A DNA stretch of 64,000 nucleotides from an uncultured Flavobacteriales bacterium (GTDB lineage: Bacteria > Bacteroidota > Bacteroidia > Flavobacteriales > Crocinitomicaceae). A program made the translations under genes and the position numbers. Positions 17,652 to 26,378 of the stretch are shown piece by piece; position 1 is the first letter of the stretch, and each line of letters opens with the position of its first letter. The stretch covers positions 1 to 64,000 of the forward strand of contig CAMLIF010000005.1 in assembly GCA_946479985.1 (NCBI GenBank), in the 5' to 3' direction. The notes beneath the pieces were generated by a model. That model was not told where the DNA came from, did no database searches, and saw nothing but the letters and a program-made list of their open reading frames with translations.

Positions 17652-20600
17652 ATGGCTATGTCAAAAAAATATTGGAAAGGTCTTGATGAGTTGGAACAAA
17701 CTCCGGGGTTCATCGAACAAAGAGATCGCGAATTTCCACAGTCAGTAACGGTTGATGAATTTTTGGGTGACGAATCGTTGAAAGAAACGTCAACAGATCG
17801 TCGTGACTTCCTGAAATTCTTAGGATTTACCGTTGCGGCTGCAACCGTTGCAGCTTGTGAAGCGCCGGTTACAAAAGCAATTCCTTATGTAAATAAACCG
17901 GAGAACGTTACTCCGGGATTAGCTACATATTATGCTTCTACTTTCTACGACGGAAATGCTTATGCAAGCATTATCGTTAAAACACGTGAGGGTAGACCAA
18001 TTTATATCAAAGGAAACCGTGATTACGGATTTACACAAGGAGCACTTACGCCTCCGATGGTAGCCTCTGTTCTTGGTTTGTACGACAGCGAACGTTTAAC
18101 GGGAGTTGTTGGTGCTAAAAATTGGGATGCACTAGATAAAGCAGTAAAAGATAAAATTGCTGAGATTAAGAAAAACAATGGTAAAGTAGCATTCGTTACA
18201 AATACTATTATTTCTCCTTCCATGCAATCGGCATTGATTGATTTGTCTACTGCAATTTATGGTGAGACAATGGATGCAGCAACCGGAATGCCTGGTTACC
18301 ATCCAAACTTCAATCACGTTCAGTATGATGCTGTTTCATACAGTGCTATGCGTGATGCAAACAAATTGTCTTTCGGAATGCGTGCCATTCCTGATTACGA
18401 TTTCACAAACGCAAAAACAATTGTAAGTATTGGTGCTGATTTCTTATCAACATGGTTGTTAGGAAATGCATTCTCTGCAGATTACGGTAAACGTCGTAAT
18501 CCTGACGGAGAATGGATGAGCAAACACTTCCAGTTCGAATCGAATATGTCTATTACAGGATCAAACGCAGATTACCGCGGAATGATCAAACCAAGCGAAG
18601 AGGCAAATGTTTTGTCATACATCCTTGGTAAATTCGGAGTAAATTCAGGTGTTTCTGATAAATTGCCAGCATCAGCTAAGAAAGAAGCAGATGAGGCAGT
18701 GAAAGCGTTGAAAGCTTCAAAAGGAATGTCAATTGTTGTTTCAGGATCTAACAATGTTTCAGTTCAGGTTCTAACGAACAAATTGAATTCAGTTCTTGGA
18801 GCTTACGGAAAAACGATCAAGTTTGAGAATGCTGTTAACCTGTTCCAGTCTGAAGATGCGAAAATGCACAAACTTGCTGCTGACGTTATCGCTAAGAAAG
18901 GACCTGATGCAATTTTCTTCTTAGGAACAAATCCGGTTTACACGCTTCCAAACGGAAAAGAGTTCGGTGAGAAATTGGAGGGTATGTTCTCTGTTTCTAT
19001 GTCGCTTTACGCTGACGAAACTGCTGCCAAGTGTAAATACATCGCTCCTGATCACCATGCATTAGAAGCGTGGAGTGATTTCAATCCGAAGAACGGACAT
19101 TACGCGTTAGCTCAGCCAACTATTCGTCCATTACACAATACAGCTTCTGCATTGGAGTCTTTGATCGTTTGGGCTAATGATAAGGTAAACCGTGGAGGAA
19201 AAGATTCTACAGTTGCTTACGATTATATTGCTAAAAACTGGGAGATGTATGGTTTCCCAATGCAAACAGAATATACAGATTTCCAAACTTACTGGGGGAT
19301 AGCAGTACACAACAGTGCTATGACTCATCCGGTAGAGCCTTTAATGTTGATGTTCAACGAAACGGCTTTGAATGGAGTTTCTAAAAATTTACCTAAAGCT
19401 TCTGACTTAGAAGTGGTAATGTACCAAAAAGCGGGTATTGCTACCGGTGAGCACGCTGGTAACCCTTGGTTGCAGGAGATGGCAGATCCAATCTCTAAAG
19501 TAACTTGGGATAACTACATTACCATGGCCCCTGAGACCATGAAGAAAGAAGGTTATGCAACTTATATCGATCAGGAACATGGTTTGAATTTGGCTACAAT
19601 TACCGTAAATGGTGCCAGTCTTCAATTACCTGTTTATCCTTCTCCGGGACAAGCTTTAGGAACAGTTGGTGTTGCCTTGGGTTACGGTCGTGGTGAAAAC
19701 GATGAGAAGATCGGTAAAGCGGCTTATCAAACAAAAGAGTACGGTGGTTTCATGATGGATGAAAAAGGTGCGCGTGTTCCCGTTGGGAAAAATGCTTACC
19801 GTTTCGTTGATTTCAAAAATGGAACTTACCAATTGAATGCTGGTGCTTCTATCGCAAAATCGAACGAAATGTATCCGATTGCGGTAACGCAGATTCACTC
19901 AACTTCAATGGCCCGTAACTCGATTGTTCGTGAAACAACATTAGATATTTACAACGACGCGAAAGATCCTGGAGTTTACAATCATAAACACGTTATTCAT
20001 ACACATGAAGGGCCTGTTGGAATTGAAGAATTCGATCTTTGGGATGCACATCCGGTTGAAGATGTAGGTCACCGTTGGGCAATGACTATCGACTTAAACC
20101 AATGTTTCGGTTGTGGTTCTTGTTTGATCGCTTGTCAGGCAGAAAACAATATTCCTGTAGTTGGTAAGGACGAAGTTCGCAGAGGTCGTGAAATGGCTTG
20201 GTTGCGTATCGACCGCTACTACGCTTCAGACATAGAAGCTGCTATCGGAACACGTGATACAGAGAAACGTGAAGAAGTTAGTAAAATGGAATTCTTTTCT
20301 CAGGCTGAGGTGCCATCAAGCAATCCGAAGGTAATACACATGCCAATGATGTGTCAGCAGTGTAACCATGCTCCGTGTGAAACGGTTTGTCCGGTTGCTG
20401 CAACAACACACTCAAACGAAGGATTAAACCAAATGACATACAACCGTTGTATCGGTACACGTTACTGTGCGAATAACTGTCCGTACAAAGTGCGTCGTTT
20501 CAACTGGTTTAACTACCCTTCTTACAAGAAATTTACAGAGATCAACCCTGCACAGGACGATTTAGGTCGTATGGTATTGAACCCGGATGTAACGGTTCGT

Positions 20601-20987
20601 ACTCGTGGTGTAATGGAAAAATGTTCTTTCTGTGTTCAGAAAATTCAGTCTGTTAAGTTAGATGCGAAGAAAGAAGGTCGTACTGTTCAGGATACCGAAT
20701 TAAATTCTGCTTGTTCCGAGGCTTGTCCTTCAGGAGCAATTGTATTCGGTGACTGGAATGATACGAAATCGAGCATCAGAAAAAGTTCAGAGGACAAACG
20801 TTCATACCATGCTTTGGAAGAAGTTGGTGTTAAACCGAATGTTTGGTACAAAGTGAAAGTTCGTAATGAGAAAAATGCTGTATTGGAAGAGCAAGCTGAT
20901 GAAACGGCGAAAGAGCTTGCACATCACGCTCATCACAGTGGCGGTCACACTGAACACGGGAAACATGATAAAAAGTCAAATCATTAA
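17652..20987 (+). CDS. actB: alternative complex III subunit ActB, molybdopterin-enzyme-like/iron-sulfur fusion
   Basis: A 1111-residue protein. An N-terminal twin-arginine segment (R50-R51 in TDRRDFLKFLGF) runs into VAAC70, which looks like a lipobox and suggests Tat export plus lipid anchoring. The long middle part resembles the molybdopterin oxidoreductase fold, which in ACIII does not bind molybdenum. The C-terminal third is a ferredoxin-like domain with cysteine groups CFGCGSCLIAC, CQQCNHAPCETVC, CIGTRYCANNC and CSFC...CSEACP, consistent with four iron-sulfur clusters. The C-terminus is a histidine-rich tail (about 20 residues). It lies 24 bp after actA. Confidence 0.94.
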   Translation: MAMSKKYWKGLDELEQTPGFIEQRDREFPQSVTVDEFLGDESLKETSTDRRDFLKFLGFTVAAATVAACEAPVTKAIPYVNKPENVTPGLATYYASTFYDGNAYASIIVKTREGRPIYIKGNRDYGFTQGALTPPMVASVLGLYDSERLTGVVGAKNWDALDKAVKDKIAEIKKNNGKVAFVTNTIISPSMQSALIDLSTAIYGETMDAATGMPGYHPNFNHVQYDAVSYSAMRDANKLSFGMRAIPDYDFTNAKTIVSIGADFLSTWLLGNAFSADYGKRRNPDGEWMSKHFQFESNMSITGSNADYRGMIKPSEEANVLSYILGKFGVNSGVSDKLPASAKKEADEAVKALKASKGMSIVVSGSNNVSVQVLTNKLNSVLGAYGKTIKFENAVNLFQSEDAKMHKLAADVIAKKGPDAIFFLGTNPVYTLPNGKEFGEKLEGMFSVSMSLYADETAAKCKYIAPDHHALEAWSDFNPKNGHYALAQPTIRPLHNTASALESLIVWANDKVNRGGKDSTVAYDYIAKNWEMYGFPMQTEYTDFQTYWGIAVHNSAMTHPVEPLMLMFNETALNGVSKNLPKASDLEVVMYQKAGIATGEHAGNPWLQEMADPISKVTWDNYITMAPETMKKEGYATYIDQEHGLNLATITVNGASLQLPVYPSPGQALGTVGVALGYGRGENDEKIGKAAYQTKEYGGFMMDEKGARVPVGKNAYRFVDFKNGTYQLNAGASIAKSNEMYPIAVTQIHSTSMARNSIVRETTLDIYNDAKDPGVYNHKHVIHTHEGPVGIEEFDLWDAHPVEDVGHRWAMTIDLNQCFGCGSCLIACQAENNIPVVGKDEVRRGREMAWLRIDRYYASDIEAAIGTRDTEKREEVSKMEFFSQAEVPSSNPKVIHMPMMCQQCNHAPCETVCPVAATTHSNEGLNQMTYNRCIGTRYCANNCPYKVRRFNWFNYPSYKKFTEINPAQDDLGRMVLNPDVTVRTRGVMEKCSFCVQKIQSVKLDAKKEGRTVQDTELNSACSEACPSGAIVFGDWNDTKSSIRKSSEDKRSYHALEEVGVKPNVWYKVKVRNEKNAVLEEQADETAKELAHHAHHSGGHTEHGKHDKKSNH

Positions 20988-21006
20988 TTGCTAAAAATAA
21001 AGTCTA

Positions 21007-22452
21007 ATGCATAAGGAAGCTGCAATTCGTGAACCCCTCATCTTAGGTCATAAAACGTACCATGAGATTACTGAGGATGTTTGTAAGCCAATTGAGGACA
21101 AAGCGCCACGCATGTGGTACATCTTATTCGGAATCGCCCTGATCATCGGGTTATACGGAGTTGGATGTATTTGTTACTTGTTAGGAACAGGTATCGGAAC
21201 ATGGGGATTGAACAAGACCGTAGGTTGGGCTTGGGATATTACCAATTTCGTTTGGTGGGTAGGTATCGGTCACGCCGGTACATTGATCTCAGCCGTATTA
21301 TTATTGTTCCGTCAAAAATGGAGAATGGCGATTAACCGTTCTGCTGAAGCGATGACGATCTTCGCGGTATTCATGGCAGGTTTGTTCCCGTTAATTCACA
21401 TGGGTCGTTTATGGGTAGGTTACTGGACACTTCCATTACCAAACCACTTCGGTTCATTATGGGTTAACTTCAACTCACCGTTGTTGTGGGACGTATTTGC
21501 GATCTCGACTTACCTATCCGTATCATTAGTATTCTGGTACATCGGTTTGATTCCTGATTTCGCAACTATTCGTGACCGTATCAAAAAACCGATTCCAAAA
21601 AGAATGTACTCTATCCTTTCTTTCGGATGGTCTGGTCGTGCAAAACACTGGAATCGCTTTGAATTAGTTTCATTAGTATTGGCAGGTGTTGCAACTCCAT
21701 TGGTATTCTCGGTTCACTCGATTGTATCCTTTGACTTTGCTACCTCTGTTATTCCTGGATGGCATACAACAATCTTCCCTCCGTATTTCGTTGCGGGAGC
21801 TGTATTCTCAGGATTCGCGATGGTGCAAACGCTTCTTCTTGTTATGCGTAAGGCAATGAAATTAGAAGCTTACATTCATACAAAACACGTAGAGTACATG
21901 AACATTGTAATCATGGTTACAGGTTCAATCGTAGGAACGGCATACATCACTGAGTTATTCATTTCATGGTACTCAGGTGTTGAATACGAAGCATACGCAT
22001 TCATCAATCGTGCAGCTGGTCCTTACTGGTGGGCTTACTGGGCAATGATGACTTGTAACGTGATTTCTCCGCAGTTGATGTGGTTCAAAAAATTACGTCG
22101 CAGCTTAATGTTTACATTCTTCATTTCGATTGTTGTAAACATTGGTATGTGGTTCGAGCGTTACGTAATTATCGTAACATCTATTCACAGAGATTACTTA
22201 CCGTCTTCATGGTCTATGCACTTCCCGAGTCACATCGATTTAGGTGTATACATCGGAACAATCGGTTTGTTCTTTGTATTCTTCTTATTGTTTGCTCGTT
22301 TCTTCCCTGTATTGGCATTGAACGAATTGAAAACAATTCTGAAGTCTTCCGGTGAATCATATAAAAACGATACCGCACCGGTTCACCCTTATTTTGCTAA
22401 AAACGGTCACAGTCACGGACACGATGACCACGATAATACTCACAATCATTAA
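21007..22452 (+). CDS. actC: alternative complex III subunit ActC, NrfD/PsrC-like quinol-binding membrane protein
   Basis: A 481-residue polytopic protein with about ten hydrophobic segments and the NrfD/PsrC-family signature regions ([23 protein letters not shown] near residue 85; [56 protein letters not shown]). ActC forms one of the two membrane cores that oxidise menaquinol. It ends in a histidine/aspartate tail ([14 protein letters not shown]). The gene lies 19 bp after actB and 8 bp before actD. Confidence 0.94.
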   Translation: MHKEAAIREPLILGHKTYHEITEDVCKPIEDKAPRMWYILFGIALIIGLYGVGCICYLLGTGIGTWGLNKTVGWAWDITNFVWWVGIGHAGTLISAVLLLFRQKWRMAINRSAEAMTIFAVFMAGLFPLIHMGRLWVGYWTLPLPNHFGSLWVNFNSPLLWDVFAISTYLSVSLVFWYIGLIPDFATIRDRIKKPIPKRMYSILSFGWSGRAKHWNRFELVSLVLAGVATPLVFSVHSIVSFDFATSVIPGWHTTIFPPYFVAGAVFSGFAMVQTLLLVMRKAMKLEAYIHTKHVEYMNIVIMVTGSIVGTAYITELFISWYSGVEYEAYAFINRAAGPYWWAYWAMMTCNVISPQLMWFKKLRRSLMFTFFISIVVNIGMWFERYVIIVTSIHRDYLPSSWSMHFPSHIDLGVYIGTIGLFFVFFLLFARFFPVLALNELKTILKSSGESYKNDTAPVHPYFAKNGHSHGHDDHDNTHNH

Positions 22453-22460
22453 TTAGAGAC

Positions 22461-22994
22461 ATGGCAGAGAAAGTAATTTATGCAATGTATGACGACGACG
22501 ATGTGCTAAAAGATGGCGCTAAGAAGTTGGTAGCTAAAGGTGTTAAAGTAGCTGACGTGTTCTCACCTTTTCCAATTCACGGAATTGACCCTATCATTGG
22601 AGTAAAACAAACTCGTTTGGGGATTATGGCATTCTTATATGGTTTAACAGGTACCATGTTGGCAACAATCGGTATGCGTTACTTCATGATTGAAGATTGG
22701 CCAATGAATATTGGTGGTAAACCGAATGAATCCTATTTGGACAACGTATTGGCGTTTATTCCGATCTCATTTGAGTTCACCGTATTGTGTGCTGCTCACG
22801 GAATGGCAATTACATATTTGTTGTTAAACAAAACATTGCCTGGAATGCCGGCGTCAAACCCTGATCCGCGTACAACAGATGATAAATTTGTAATGGAAAT
22901 TCGTACTGCTGATAATCATTCTCACAGCGCCGACCAATTGTTGGCTATGTTGAATGAAACAGGAGTTATTGAGATTGATCAAAAAGAAATTTAA
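22461..22994 (+). CDS. actD: alternative complex III subunit ActD (DUF3341)
   Basis: A 177-residue protein with two transmembrane helices (about residues 57-78 and 97-118) and the conserved VFSPFPIHGID segment (about residue 33) found in DUF3341/ActD proteins. ActD packs against the membrane core of ACIII and carries no cofactor. The 42-bp gap to actE contains a UUCG-loop hairpin. Confidence 0.92.
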   Translation: MAEKVIYAMYDDDDVLKDGAKKLVAKGVKVADVFSPFPIHGIDPIIGVKQTRLGIMAFLYGLTGTMLATIGMRYFMIEDWPMNIGGKPNESYLDNVLAFIPISFEFTVLCAAHGMAITYLLLNKTLPGMPASNPDPRTTDDKFVMEIRTADNHSHSADQLLAMLNETGVIEIDQKEI

Positions 22995-23003
22995 TAATTA
23001 GGC

Positions 23004-23015
23004 CCGCTTCGGCGG
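23004..23015 (+). promoter_or_regulatory. small UUCG hairpin between actD and actE
   Basis: CCGC-TTCG-GCGG makes a stable tetraloop hairpin in the transcript. It has no T tract, so it is more likely an mRNA stability or processing element than a terminator. Confidence 0.35.
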
Positions 23016-23037
23016 ATCAGTTTTAAAGAATAAAGAG

Positions 23038-23778
23038 ATGAAAGTAAAATTCAAGGCATTTGCACAGATTTCAGTGGTTGCGTTATTGGCGGCTGCTTGT
23101 TCATCTGATCCAGATAGTCCAGGATTGGAATACATGCCTGATATGTATCGTTCGCCTGCAATTGAGCCATACGTTGATTACGCAGAAGTTCAGGGTAGAA
23201 CAGATGAAACACAAAAATTGAAGCCTTCAGCATTGATGCCTCCTAAGTATACTATTCCGTATTGGGGAACAGATTCTGAGACGGTACATATTATGCTGCC
23301 TTACTTGAGAAAACCAGGTAAGACTTCGAATCTTACACATGGTTTGTATGGTTATGACCGTGCTTCAAGTGACGATGCAGATTACATTGCTTCAGCTGCG
23401 GATATCAATCCGTTGAAATTGAAAGATGCTGCAACAGCAGAGAAAATTTTTGCTGACGGTAAATACCTGTACACGATCAACTGTAAGCACTGTCATGGTG
23501 AAAAAGGAGACGGACAAGGACCAATGGTTACATCAGGGGCATATACCGGAGCAGCAGTCTTAACAGGATTAACTATCCCTGAAGGGCAAATGTTCTACTC
23601 TATTTACTACGGTAAAAACATGATGGGTGCTCATAATTCTCTTTTGAACAAAAAGGAAATCTGGACATTGGTACATTACATTCGTAAATTCCAGGATAAG
23701 AATTACGGAACGTTTGATGCTGCCGGTAATCCAGTTGTGGGGATGACAGCAACGGCTAAGACCGATTCAATTAAATAA
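23038..23778 (+). CDS. actE: alternative complex III subunit ActE, lipoprotein monoheme cytochrome c
   Basis: A 246-residue protein with a lipoprotein signal (LLAAAC, about residues 16-21) and a single CKHCH heme motif (about residue 149) followed by GEKGDGQGPM; downstream MMGAHNSLL provides a candidate distal methionine. The segment PVPTA-like start of many ActE proteins is replaced here by PSALMPPKYTIPYWG. ActE is the peripheral cytochrome that passes electrons to the oxidase. Confidence 0.92.
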   Translation: MKVKFKAFAQISVVALLAAACSSDPDSPGLEYMPDMYRSPAIEPYVDYAEVQGRTDETQKLKPSALMPPKYTIPYWGTDSETVHIMLPYLRKPGKTSNLTHGLYGYDRASSDDADYIASAADINPLKLKDAATAEKIFADGKYLYTINCKHCHGEKGDGQGPMVTSGAYTGAAVLTGLTIPEGQMFYSIYYGKNMMGAHNSLLNKKEIWTLVHYIRKFQDKNYGTFDAAGNPVVGMTATAKTDSIK

Positions 23779-23804
23779 TTGCTAAACCGAGAAAACAGAT
23801 AAAA

Positions 23805-25001
23805 ATGGAATTCAAGATATCATCAAAAGCTAAAACATTGACGGTGATTCTAATGGCAATTGGAATTATTGGGATCGGTTTAGGTGTGTGGGTTGAACTG
23901 AGCAAAGGAGATAGTAACAACCTTTCGCAGCGTTTCATGGCCAACATGCTCGTAGATAGTTTCTTCTTCTTCGGAATAGGAATGGGAGCTATGTTCTTCT
24001 TAGCATTGCAGTATGCAACTGAAACAGGTTGGTACGCATCGATCAAACGTGTAGTTGAATCTGTTACAGGATTCATTCCTTACGGATCAGCATTGTTAAT
24101 ATTGACATTATTGTTGCTAACCTTTATGCAGGGTGGCGGAGTTTATACATGGATGGACGAATCACATGTGAAAGGTGACGAACTGTTAGAAGGAAAGAGT
24201 TTCTATTTGAACACAACTTTCTTCTGGATCAGAACACTTGTTTACATTGCGGTTTACATCATTTTCTGGAACGGTTTCAGAAAACGTTCATTGCAGGAAG
24301 ATAAAGTTGGAGGAACAGATATTCACTTCACGAACTACAAAAAAGGAGCTTTGTTCCTTGTGTTCTTCGCAGTATTTGCCTGTACATCTTCTTGGGACTG
24401 GGTTATGTCAATTGATGCTCACTGGTTCTCAACATTGTTCGGGTGGTACGTATTTGCAGGAATGTGGTGTTCTGCAATGATCGTATTGGTTTGTTTGACT
24501 CTATACTTAAAGAAACAAGGTTATTTGCCGAAAGTAAACGAAAACCATATCCACGATTTAGGAAAATGGACATTCGCTACTTCTTTCTTGTGGTCTTACT
24601 TATGGTTCTCTCAATTCATGTTGATCTGGTATGCTAACATTCCGGAAGAAGTAACATACTACAAATTGAGAATTGATCATTTCAAATTAATGTATTTCCT
24701 AATGTTCTTTATCAACTTTGCATTCCCAATGTTGTTATTGATGTCGAGAGATGCGAAACGTCATGCTGGAGTTTTAACAGCAGTTGGTGTAATTATCTTC
24801 GCCGGTCACTGGACAGACGCATTCATTATGGTAATGGGAGGTTCTGTTGGTAAAGGAGCGTTCATCGGACCATTGGAAATTGGTATGGCAGTTTTATTCT
24901 TAGGATTCTTCATTCGAATTATTCTTACGAATTTGACCAAAGCACCACTTACGCCTGTGAATCACCCGTTCCTGGACGAAAGTATCCATCACGAAATTTA
25001 A
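23805..25001 (+). CDS. actF: alternative complex III subunit ActF, membrane protein
   Basis: A 398-residue polytopic protein with about ten hydrophobic helices; segments SMDAHWFSTLFG-like (here SIDAHWFSTLFGWYVFAGMW near residue 203), LGKWTFATSFLWSYLWFSQFMLIWYANIPEE and HWTDAFIMVMGGS are typical of the ActF/ActC-related second membrane core of ACIII. It lies 26 bp after actE and 30 bp before coxB. Confidence 0.93.
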   Translation: MEFKISSKAKTLTVILMAIGIIGIGLGVWVELSKGDSNNLSQRFMANMLVDSFFFFGIGMGAMFFLALQYATETGWYASIKRVVESVTGFIPYGSALLILTLLLLTFMQGGGVYTWMDESHVKGDELLEGKSFYLNTTFFWIRTLVYIAVYIIFWNGFRKRSLQEDKVGGTDIHFTNYKKGALFLVFFAVFACTSSWDWVMSIDAHWFSTLFGWYVFAGMWCSAMIVLVCLTLYLKKQGYLPKVNENHIHDLGKWTFATSFLWSYLWFSQFMLIWYANIPEEVTYYKLRIDHFKLMYFLMFFINFAFPMLLLMSRDAKRHAGVLTAVGVIIFAGHWTDAFIMVMGGSVGKGAFIGPLEIGMAVLFLGFFIRIILTNLTKAPLTPVNHPFLDESIHHEI

Positions 25002-25031
25002 GTTCAACGATAGCTCAGAAAAAATAAAAAA

Positions 25032-26351
25032 ATGACAAAGCTTATTATATTAATCGTAGTAGTTTTAGGAGTGTTCGCTGTCACTCAGTTAGTTCGTTTG
25101 TACGAGCTTTCTTCAAAACTTAATGGTCGTCGTGAAGAAGATATTCCGAACCGTGAAAATCGTTTGAATGCTGGACTCTTGTTAGGATTCATGTTCTTCA
25201 TGTTCGGTGGTTTCATTTGGTTGATGTTACGTTTCGGATGGACGGGTCGCGGAGAAGCTGCTTCTGAAAGCGGTGCTGCCACAGACTGGTTGTTGGATCT
25301 GAATTTCCTGATCATCATCGCGGTATTCTTCTTAACAAATGCCTTATTGTTTGGTTTCGCGTTCAAATATGTTCGTAAACCCGGAGTAAAAGCGAACTGG
25401 TTTCCGCACTCTAACAAGTTAGAGTTGCTTTGGACAATGGTTCCCGCAGTAGTTTTGGCGTTTATCATCATCCTTGGTTTGATTTCATGGAATGACCAGA
25501 CAAGTAAACCGGGAAAAGATGCTCAGGTGATTGAATTGTACTCAAAACAATTTGACTGGACAGTTCGCATGGCAGGTGATGATAACAAGTTGGGTTATTT
25601 CGACTATAAACTGACGAATACTAACAACCCAATGGCGTTAATGACAAAGGCAACCATCCAGGATGCAATTGACTCTATGGAAAGCGGAAGCACCGGTATT
25701 AAAGCTTTAGAATCAAAGTTGAACAACCGTACGTTGATGTGGGATCCTAAAACGCGCGCAAAAATGATCCTGAATTTGGGTCGTCAGGAGCGTTTGGTTC
25801 GTTTGCTATACCAGATGAGAGCTCGTCACGATGTCAAAATGGATAAGTATGCAATGGATGATATTATGTTCGGAGCAAATGATACTTTGTATTTGTGTAA
25901 AGATCGGGAAGTAGAGTTTAATTTCCGTTCAAAAGATGTTATTCACTCAGCTCTATTCCCTCATTTCCGTGCTCAAATGAACACTGTTCCCGGAATGACA
26001 ACGCGTTTCAAATTCAAACCAACCATTACAACGGCTGAGATGAAGAAGAAGATGCACAACTCAAACTTCAACTTCGTGTTGATGTGTAACAAGATTTGTG
26101 GTTCTTCTCACTATAAAATGAAATTGATCGTAGTGGTTCTTGAACCTGAAGATTATAAAGTGTGGTACCACAAAGTATCCAAATTGAATACGGCTGCTGA
26201 AACTGTTTGCAGAACCTTTGAGAACGTTTATCCTCTTAGTGAAACAAATAAGAAAAGAAAAGAGAAAAAGGATGCCGCTGCGGCGACAGCTCCTACAGAT
26301 AGCATTCCTGCAGGTGCAATGGCTCCAATGACGGATTCAACAAGTAATTAA
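25032..26351 (+). CDS. coxB: cytochrome c oxidase subunit II with extra membrane helices
   Basis: A 439-residue subunit. The CuA ligands are visible in the C-terminal cupredoxin domain: histidine in DVIHSALFPHFRAQMN, then CNKICGSSHYKM with two cysteines, histidine and methionine. The usual glutamate between the cysteines is not conserved, but that residue binds through its backbone. The N-terminus has four hydrophobic helices (about 2-25, 48-68, 88-112, 137-160) instead of the usual two, and about 90 extra residues lie between the first cupredoxin strand and the CuA site. Transcribed from the act operon, fitting direct electron transfer from ACIII. Confidence 0.93.
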   Translation: MTKLIILIVVVLGVFAVTQLVRLYELSSKLNGRREEDIPNRENRLNAGLLLGFMFFMFGGFIWLMLRFGWTGRGEAASESGAATDWLLDLNFLIIIAVFFLTNALLFGFAFKYVRKPGVKANWFPHSNKLELLWTMVPAVVLAFIIILGLISWNDQTSKPGKDAQVIELYSKQFDWTVRMAGDDNKLGYFDYKLTNTNNPMALMTKATIQDAIDSMESGSTGIKALESKLNNRTLMWDPKTRAKMILNLGRQERLVRLLYQMRARHDVKMDKYAMDDIMFGANDTLYLCKDREVEFNFRSKDVIHSALFPHFRAQMNTVPGMTTRFKFKPTITTAEMKKKMHNSNFNFVLMCNKICGSSHYKMKLIVVVLEPEDYKVWYHKVSKLNTAAETVCRTFENVYPLSETNKKRKEKKDAAAATAPTDSIPAGAMAPMTDSTSN

Positions 26352-26378
26352 TTAATTCAACAGTAAAAAAATAAAATC

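Noticed and set aside
25085..25471. 128-codon antisense frame in coxB
   Set aside because: It is complementary to the membrane helices of coxB and rich in Lys/Asn from reversed hydrophobic codons.
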